A DNA stretch of 28,010 bases, from positions 1 through 28,010 of IMG/VR virus record IMGVR_UViG_3300046680_000009; one strand, 5' to 3'. The notes beneath the pieces are model-generated. The model was not told the DNA's origin. It saw only the letters and a program-made list of their open reading frames with translations, and searched no databases. The DNA comes from a virus. Shown here piece by piece: positions 23,002-28,010 of this stretch (its first letter is position 1; each line of letters opens with the position of its first letter). Made by a program: the position numbers and the translations under genes.

Positions 23002-24915
23002 TTACGTGTGGTCAACGATCAGCCACGCAACGGTTGATGTATCCGCCGCATTACTGGAGTGGATAACGAAAGATGTACCTGCTGTAATAGTACCAATATT
23101 TAGGAATCCTGCGGTTCCACCGGTTACTTGTGGTGTCAGATAGATACGACTATTAGCAGTTACAGCAGTAGTAGCTACAGTAACAGTTCCTGCAACAAGA
23201 ACAGAAGTTCCCATCTTGGCATTCGTACCTTCTGCAATCTTTACACCGCGACCAGCAGTAACAATAGCTAGGTCAGTTGTTGTTAGACCAAGTTGATTAG
23301 CCGCAGTTCTTCCAACAGTTACATCTCTAGCGGCAGCACCAGAGCCTACCGTGAATGAGCCATCTCCAAGTAAGCGAAATCTATCAAAAGCATCTGCACT
23401 ATTTACATTGGAGGACAAGATAGTATTACCACTTGCGGAAGGCTGTGCAGCAATATTTCCCTTAGCAGAAGCTGCTGTACCTGTACTACCCAAAGTTACA
23501 CTGGTAACAAAGTTGAAATTACCAGCACTAGTTTCCAATACAGCAGAAGGTGTTGCAGTAAACCAGTTAGCAGATGTTGATCCGGTACCTTGGAAAGAGG
23601 CATTGATAAAACGAACAGCTTGTGCAGCAGATATATTTACAGTCTGCTGCACTCCAGGAGTACCTATGGTAACTATTGGGGAGGCGAATCTGCAATCATC
23701 AACATAGCCTGTTGAGGTTCCTGACCAGTTAATATCATAATTACTGCCAGTGGCTCCTTGACCACTAGTAGAAAAGAACAAGTCATTAAGATGAACAGGT
23801 GCCCCAGTACCCTCAACGGAAATACCATGAGTCTGATTATTAATGAAGCGTAGAGTACTAAGATGAATATTTACCGCAGCACCCGTAATACGCACACCTA
23901 TAAGACCTTGCTGAATAACTCCACCGTCTATCTGAACATTCTGTGGAGACCCATTAGCGCTGTCTTCAATAAGAACATTGTTACCTGTGTTTGGGCCTAG
24001 TGCATCCAAATTCTTTATAAAGGATGCTGCACAGTTCCCCTTTATATGAAGACCCACACCTGTACCCAGAGATGTCCATAGGAATAGATTAGTAGCAAGA
24101 ATATCCCAAGCATCTTCAATTCTAAGACCATCTAGATTAGCTGAGGCCCCTGTGGTAACTCCTCCGGAGATGTACTGAATATTGGATACGAAGGAATTTA
24201 CAGCAAAACCAGAAGCAGTGTTTCCTAGGAATCTGATGCCACCAGCAGAAGATCGGATAATAACATCCGTTATCATAGTCGCATCAGGATTATTACTTGA
24301 ACTACCTCCGGCTGTTACTTCAATCGCCCATCCGTTGATGAACCAGAATACGCAACGAGTAATCTTGGCACGACGTACAGCCGTTACTTCTACAGCATTA
24401 GCAATAGGATTACTAGTAGTCGTTGCATTATTTCCCTGAATAGTCAGGTCCACAACTTCACAAGTACTAGCAGTTATCTGAATAGCATAAGCTCCAGTAA
24501 AGCTGGAACCAATAGTAAGCTTGGCATTCTCTGAGCCAGAACCTCTAAGAACTGTTCCCACATTTGGGACAGTTAACTGAGAACTGTTAAGTAGGTAATT
24601 ACCTGGTGGAAAGAATACTGTTCCACCATTAACAGCAGCATTTATTGCTGCCTGTATAGCAGCAGTATCATCAACTACACCATTTCCTACTGCGAGATAA
24701 TCTTTAACATTGTATTGGTTTACTCCTGCTGCCACCCCAGCACTTATACCTAAATGGGATACCGCTAAAGGAACATTGGTTAGGTCACTTAGGTTATTCG
24801 CGCGCTGTAGCGCCCCAGCTATTGTGGAAGTATTGTTATTATCCAACTGAGTTAACGCAGCATTGAGAGAGATATCCCAATTCAAAGAACCCTTAACGGG
24901 TAGTACTACTGCCAT
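23002..24915 (-). CDS. Pectate-lyase-fold tail spike, candidate depolymerase
   Basis: This 637-residue protein has an N-terminal adaptor segment (residues 1-60, with NLSDLTNVPLAVSHLG) that precedes a parallel beta-helix of the Pectate_lyase_3 type, starting near 68 (YNVKDYLAVGNGVVDDTAAIQAAI, GGTVFFPPGNYLL) and running to about 430. The C-terminal part (about 430-637) has repeats typical of fibre trimerisation and binding domains. Such spikes often cleave surface polysaccharides, but no catalytic residues can be assigned by eye. It sits between the tail terminator candidate and the sheath gene, away from the other adsorption genes. Ribosome site TAGGAG. No chaperone gene is recognised nearby. 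Confidence 0.85.
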   Translation of the reverse strand: MAVVLPVKGSLNWDISLNAALTQLDNNNTSTIAGALQRANNLSDLTNVPLAVSHLGISAGVAAGVNQYNVKDYLAVGNGVVDDTAAIQAAINAAVNGGTVFFPPGNYLLNSSQLTVPNVGTVLRGSGSENAKLTIGSSFTGAYAIQITASTCEVVDLTIQGNNATTTSNPIANAVEVTAVRRAKITRCVFWFINGWAIEVTAGGSSSNNPDATMITDVIIRSSAGGIRFLGNTASGFAVNSFVSNIQYISGGVTTGASANLDGLRIEDAWDILATNLFLWTSLGTGVGLHIKGNCAASFIKNLDALGPNTGNNVLIEDSANGSPQNVQIDGGVIQQGLIGVRITGAAVNIHLSTLRFINNQTHGISVEGTGAPVHLNDLFFSTSGQGATGSNYDINWSGTSTGYVDDCRFASPIVTIGTPGVQQTVNISAAQAVRFINASFQGTGSTSANWFTATPSAVLETSAGNFNFVTSVTLGSTGTAASAKGNIAAQPSASGNTILSSNVNSADAFDRFRLLGDGSFTVGSGAAARDVTVGRTAANQLGLTTTDLAIVTAGRGVKIAEGTNAKMGTSVLVAGTVTVATTAVTANSRIYLTPQVTGGTAGFLNIGTITAGTSFVIHSSNAADTSTVAWLIVDHT

Positions 24916-24926
24916 GGAAACTCCTA

Positions 24927-25547
24927 CTACTCGACTGGGGGAAGAACTGAAATAGTATTTATAACGGTCTGTACCTGTAGATACTTATTTACCTCTATAG
25001 GTAGTAGCTCTGTGGAAACTCTAACAGAATAGATGGAGTGGAATACTCTCTTATCATCAGTATCATGAGTGCTCTGTCTCTCTGGGCCGGACATAAGATC
25101 CATTCGGCGTACTGTGCCATCCTCAGGTATTGCTAGATAGCCATGTCTTACGCTAAGGAAATCAGGTCCAGATAGTACAGCAGAAAGAAAAGTAGAGTGC
25201 TTGTTAGTTCTGGAAAGTACTTCTATTTGGTAATCAATATTATACGGTATAGGAGTAAAAGCCCAGTATGGACTATTAGTGACGTCTAGGTTAGAGTCAT
25301 TTATCCACTGCTCAAAACCTTCTGGAGTGTACGGCAACTGTGACCAACCAGAGGAAGCACGCTCTGCATCATATGACAAGCCAACATTGCAGATGATGAT
25401 AGAAGGGTAGGTAAGGTCTACTAGTTCCGTATCATTGTCCAGCCAGGTAACCTGTACTGGTCTTCCTGTATCAGGAGCATTGACGTCCTGTACAACCATT
25501 CCGGAGAATTTTTCCATCATGGCTCTATCTTCATTGAAGATAAACAT
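24927..25547 (-). CDS. Candidate tail terminator/completion protein
   Basis: This 206-residue protein lies between the neck genes and the spike/sheath genes, where contractile phages usually keep the tail completion protein that caps the tube and sheath (T4 gp15-type). Sequence features: PSIIICNVGLSYDAERASSGW, PIPYNIDYQIEVLSRTNKHSTF and FHSIYSVRVSTELLP, an alternating strand/helix pattern compatible with that fold. I cannot name a specific family with certainty. Ribosome site AAGGAG, then TTAT. No catalytic motif or membrane segment. Confidence 0.65.
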   Translation of the reverse strand: MFIFNEDRAMMEKFSGMVVQDVNAPDTGRPVQVTWLDNDTELVDLTYPSIIICNVGLSYDAERASSGWSQLPYTPEGFEQWINDSNLDVTNSPYWAFTPIPYNIDYQIEVLSRTNKHSTFLSAVLSGPDFLSVRHGYLAIPEDGTVRRMDLMSGPERQSTHDTDDKRVFHSIYSVRVSTELLPIEVNKYLQVQTVINTISVLPPVE

Positions 25548-25559
25548 ATAACTCCTTAC

Positions 25560-26267
25560 TTACTGGTTGGCTGGATTAGGATTTAATGATGGAATAATCT
25601 GTCTTAGCTGCTTGCTCATTCCATTTGACGGCTCAGGAACCTTGTAGTTAAGTGGATAAGCACTACCATGACCACTGTTGTATGGATCATAGGAAGCATT
25701 GTTTAGATTCCACTGCTGCTCAAACGCTGCACCAGATCTGACATCTGTTGGAACAGCATACTGTGCGAACTGTATATCATTTACTAGCTCATCCGGCTTA
25801 ACCTGTGTGGCATCAATAGCCACGATAATGTCTCGCTGTTGAATCTGTCCAAGAACCTGCACTGTAGTTACGCGAAATACCTTTGTGTCATAAACAAATC
25901 TATCCTTAAGATAGTTCGCAGTATTGATATCCATCTTATTCAGACCTAGCTTCTTCAACTGGTCAAAGGATAAGGTGATATGTGCTCTGTCGTTGTAGTA
26001 GAAACCATCTTCAGAGTTATCATTGTCTCCTTCAATGTGAATAACGTGGAGAGCTGGAACATTCATAGGACCAAAATAGATTCTACCCAAAGGAGAATCT
26101 GCTTCACCATAGACAGGATCAACACTGGACTGGTCATATGCAAATCTGAAATAGGCTACAGTGTCACCTGTCCATCTCTGCCAATCACGAAGACCTCCAT
26201 AGATAGAGGCAGTTTCAAAGTCGACAGAAAAGCGGCCACCCTTCCAGCCTGCTCGGTCAATCGCCAT
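25560..26267 (-). CDS. Putative head-tail connector/neck structural protein
   Basis: This 235-residue protein is mostly beta-rich in the first 150 residues (FETASIYGGLRDWQRWTGDTVAYFRF; PALHVIHIEGDNDNSEDGFYYND; KVFRVTTVQVLGQIQQRDIIVAID). It ends in a Pro/Asn-rich flexible tail. I do not recognise the family with confidence. Its position between a connector-like gene and the tail terminator candidate suggests a neck protein. The ribosome site is weak (AGAGAG). Confidence 0.6.
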   Translation of the reverse strand: MAIDRAGWKGGRFSVDFETASIYGGLRDWQRWTGDTVAYFRFAYDQSSVDPVYGEADSPLGRIYFGPMNVPALHVIHIEGDNDNSEDGFYYNDRAHITLSFDQLKKLGLNKMDINTANYLKDRFVYDTKVFRVTTVQVLGQIQQRDIIVAIDATQVKPDELVNDIQFAQYAVPTDVRSGAAFEQQWNLNNASYDPYNSGHGSAYPLNYKVPEPSNGMSKQLRQIIPSLNPNPANQ

Positions 26268-26300
26268 AACGGCTCTCTTTCTATGGAGGTCTTCATTGGA

Positions 26301-27125
26301 CTACAATCCCCAGAGGCCACCGAAGATAGGTGAACTTAGGTTGCTCTCGTCTTCTTCTCTTGCATCGATAGGAGGCAACTGACGACGTGGCAATTCGTAA
26401 TCGTCGTACTCTCTGTCCTCAAAGATAGGTACCAAACGATTGGTAGTTCTGGAAACTCTACGAATCTTGGACATCTCTATTGCGTTTAGTCCTACGTTAA
26501 GCATAGCGCAAAGCTGGTTGTACCTTGCAGTCATACCATCGATCTGTTCACGGATCTGCTGGTATCTCTGACTACGCGGAACAGTAGTTCCATCAGCGGA
26601 AGAGATATCGATATCGGTAGAAGCATCAGTAGCAAGTGCCCAAAGAGCATCAATGGATGCGCGGATAGCTACTAGAGTTCCTTCAATCTCTGGGAGATTG
26701 GATAGATCCATTGGTACTCTGACGTACTTAAGGAATCCATTTGAATCCTTGTAGCGTGTCTTGGTTGTTCTACCATTGACGTGCTGAAGAGTCGCATCAT
26801 TTATAAAATCTGTAAGCTCAGTATCGGAAAACATTCCACCAGCAAATCCTGATACTACAAGAGTATCTCCTTGAGGAAGTGGTGCTGAAGCTCCCTGTAG
26901 GAAGATGCGGCCTTCCTGACTATTGAAACTGTAGTCAGTATTGGCTACTAGAAGGATGGGCGCTTGGTTATGAATCCACGTTACTGTCACGTTCCATACA
27001 TTGAAATCTGTAAGATCATAGGTGGACACCATTCCCGTACCTAAGAAGGTATCTGAGAATGGTGCCCCTGTGTCCCCCAGCTCAGTGCGGACTCTACTGA
27101 TAATGTCCTGAGTAGTGAAGCCCAT
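26301..27125 (-). CDS. Putative head-tail adaptor/neck protein
   Basis: In this 274-residue protein the N-terminal TTQDIISRVRTELGDTGAPFSD segment resembles head-tail adaptors that dock on the portal. Next come a beta section (WNVTVTWIHNQAPILLVANTDYSFN), FSDTELTDFINDA, and a long helix (SQRYQQIREQIDGMTARYNQLCAMLNVG), with a Pro/Asp/Glu-rich C-terminal tail. The layout (helix, beta insert, helix) and position immediately upstream of neck genes support a connector role. The ribosome site is weak. The exact family is uncertain. Confidence 0.7.
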   Translation of the reverse strand: MGFTTQDIISRVRTELGDTGAPFSDTFLGTGMVSTYDLTDFNVWNVTVTWIHNQAPILLVANTDYSFNSQEGRIFLQGASAPLPQGDTLVVSGFAGGMFSDTELTDFINDATLQHVNGRTTKTRYKDSNGFLKYVRVPMDLSNLPEIEGTLVAIRASIDALWALATDASTDIDISSADGTTVPRSQRYQQIREQIDGMTARYNQLCAMLNVGLNAIEMSKIRRVSRTTNRLVPIFEDREYDDYELPRRQLPPIDAREEDESNLSSPIFGGLWGL

Positions 27126-27138
27126 AGCTGGAACCTAC

Positions 27139-27591
27139 TTACTGTTGTGTGAGTGTGATATTAGCTATTGGAATAGTAATAGATTGATTCTGTGGAGCCA
27201 GCACTGGTATATCCCACTGCCAAGTAGCAATAACTTCCCCAGAAGTTCCGGATACAACATTGACCAGTGCCCCAAATGTTGTAGTAGTTCCAGAGCCAGC
27301 AGCTCCTGTAAAGGGTCCGAATGTCAGAAGATTAGAATTCTGAATCTGACTGGTTCCATTATTAGGTGTAGATGCTGCTGTAAATGTAGCGACCTGTCGT
27401 GCATAACCTGTAGCCGCAAGTTCAGTAAGTTCTGATAGCTGCGGATTAGTTGGAACTGCTGAAGTAGTCGTAGGATCTGCGGTCAGTAGCATAACGTATG
27501 CAGTTGTCGGAGGAGTCCAACCACCTAGTGAAGTACCTGTAATCCAGTCCAGCATGGCACGGTCTGTTGTGTCGGTGAAATTACCTGACAT
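27139..27591 (-). CDS. Small virion protein of tail-fibre-like family
   Basis: This 150-residue protein resembles a common phage structural type with the pattern NFTDTTDRAMLDWITG, TPPTTAYVMLLTADPT, LTELAATGYARQVATF, and a beta-rich end (SGEVIATWQWDIPVLAPQNQSITI). Such proteins are often annotated as fibre or head-fibre proteins, but their exact place in the particle is unclear. Ribosome site AGGAAG precedes the ATG. Position at the head end of the operon suggests a head-surface or connector role. Soluble; no membrane segment. Confidence 0.68.
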   Translation of the reverse strand: MSGNFTDTTDRAMLDWITGTSLGGWTPPTTAYVMLLTADPTTTSAVPTNPQLSELTELAATGYARQVATFTAASTPNNGTSQIQNSNLLTFGPFTGAAGSGTTTTFGALVNVVSGTSGEVIATWQWDIPVLAPQNQSITIPIANITLTQQ

Positions 27592-27626
27592 ATTGACTTC
27601 CTATTTTGTCGAGACAAAAGCTTGTC

Positions 27627-28010
27627 TTAGCGGTAGCCACCGGTCCATAGGAGGCCCTTACTGTCTAGGTGTCTCGCCAAATCCAGCGGCACCGTATACT
27701 TGCGGCCCTCTTCAAAGTTATAGTGCTGTCCGGCACCAAAGGTTACAGACTCAAGAGTAGTATTCGGGATGATCGTACGAGTCGGGGTTTCCAGCTCAAT
27801 CTCTTCATCTCTTTGGTAAAGCTCATCCTCTACTACACGGGTAAGGGGACCATCTGAATAATCAATAGGAACTGCGTTCTCCTCGGCTTCAACCTCAGCC
27901 ATCATAGAAATTTCCTGTGATCTCTTCTTGAGTTCAGCCTGGTTTTCCTTCTGAAGACGCTCAGTCTCAATACCTGTCAAGTCTCCTGCACGCTTGCGTG
28001 GTGCTGCCAT
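27627..28010 (-). CDS. Small head-proximal structural protein (hypothetical)
   Basis: This 127-residue protein begins with an ATG at the very edge of the window (MAAPRKRAGDL), so the upstream ribosome site is not visible and a longer form cannot be excluded. It has a charged helical N terminus (TERLQKENQAELKKRSQEI), an acidic middle, and a C-terminal small domain (VTFGAGQHYNFEEGRKYTVPLDLARHL) seen in head-region proteins of actinophages. Function unknown; likely in the virion. Confidence 0.65.
   Translation of the reverse strand: MAAPRKRAGDLTGIETERLQKENQAELKKRSQEISMMAEVEAEENAVPIDYSDGPLTRVVEDELYQRDEEIELETPTRTIIPNTTLESVTFGAGQHYNFEEGRKYTVPLDLARHLDSKGLLWTGGYR

Noticed and set aside
1-28010. tRNA genes, CRISPR array, integrase, attachment site
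   Set aside because: None seen: gaps are too short for tRNAs, no spaced repeat series, and no recombinase-like protein in any frame.

Overview
The window is part of the genome of a contractile-tailed (myovirus-type) phage. Every convincing gene lies on the minus strand, so the biological order runs from 28010 down to 1. Genes are packed tightly, often overlapping by 1-14 bases, and usually have clear AGGAG-type ribosome sites. There is no tRNA, CRISPR array, integrase or insertion sequence, and no gene-free gap longer than about 160 bases. The host cannot be read directly. Several traits are familiar from phages of actinobacteria: zinc-finger/HNH proteins of the 'GYCxKHYxRxxxxGDP' type, glycine/tyrosine-rich starts and a 'YFDG...YxW' type C-terminal motif in minor tail proteins, and GTG/TTG starts. 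A Gram-positive, probably actinobacterial host is my best inference, but the moderate GC (judged by eye at about 45%) does not settle it.

Region A, 28010 to 5935, is the late structural operon. In transcription order it encodes: a small head-proximal protein and a small virion protein; three head-tail connector/neck proteins, the last a candidate tail terminator; a pectate-lyase-fold tail spike; a tail sheath with an inserted fibronectin-like domain; the gp19-type tail tube; a gp26-type zinc-ribbon assembly chaperone overlapping a small second reading frame (a likely +1 frameshift site); a tape measure protein with two peptidoglycan hydrolase domains; then the baseplate. The baseplate genes are a CIS tube-initiator, a LysM/gp53-like protein, a gpD/gp27-like hub, an OB-fold spike fused to a fibre-knob domain, a gp25-like wedge protein and baseplate J. 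Last come a C1q-like fibre protein, a gpI-type protein studded with carbohydrate-binding modules, and a lectin-like minor tail protein. A strong hairpin terminator (5875-5918) closes the operon.

Region B, 5775 to 1, is an early/metabolic module. It follows a short control region (5776-5874) with a dyad and promoter-like boxes. It encodes small membrane proteins, an unrecognised 313-residue protein with a Lys/Ala/Pro linker, a DUF3310 protein, a DnaC-like ATPase with an odd Walker A motif, small acidic proteins, a full-length T4-type polynucleotide kinase/phosphatase (PseT-like), an HNH endonuclease, and the first codons of one more gene at the window edge.

The most striking observation is at the left end. 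The HNH endonuclease ends with the same C-terminal peptide (IRVLQVADGxF) as the neighbouring polynucleotide kinase, and part of that match is encoded by different synonymous codons. This looks like a mobile endonuclease that landed in the 3' end of the kinase gene, brought a recoded replacement tail for it, and now reads into the original tail, preserving the ribosome site of the next gene. Other points worth checking are the UUU_CGG frameshift candidate in the tail chaperone genes, the spike fused to a fibre knob, four chitin-binding-like modules around a gpI core, and the degenerate Walker A motif of the helicase-loader-like ATPase.
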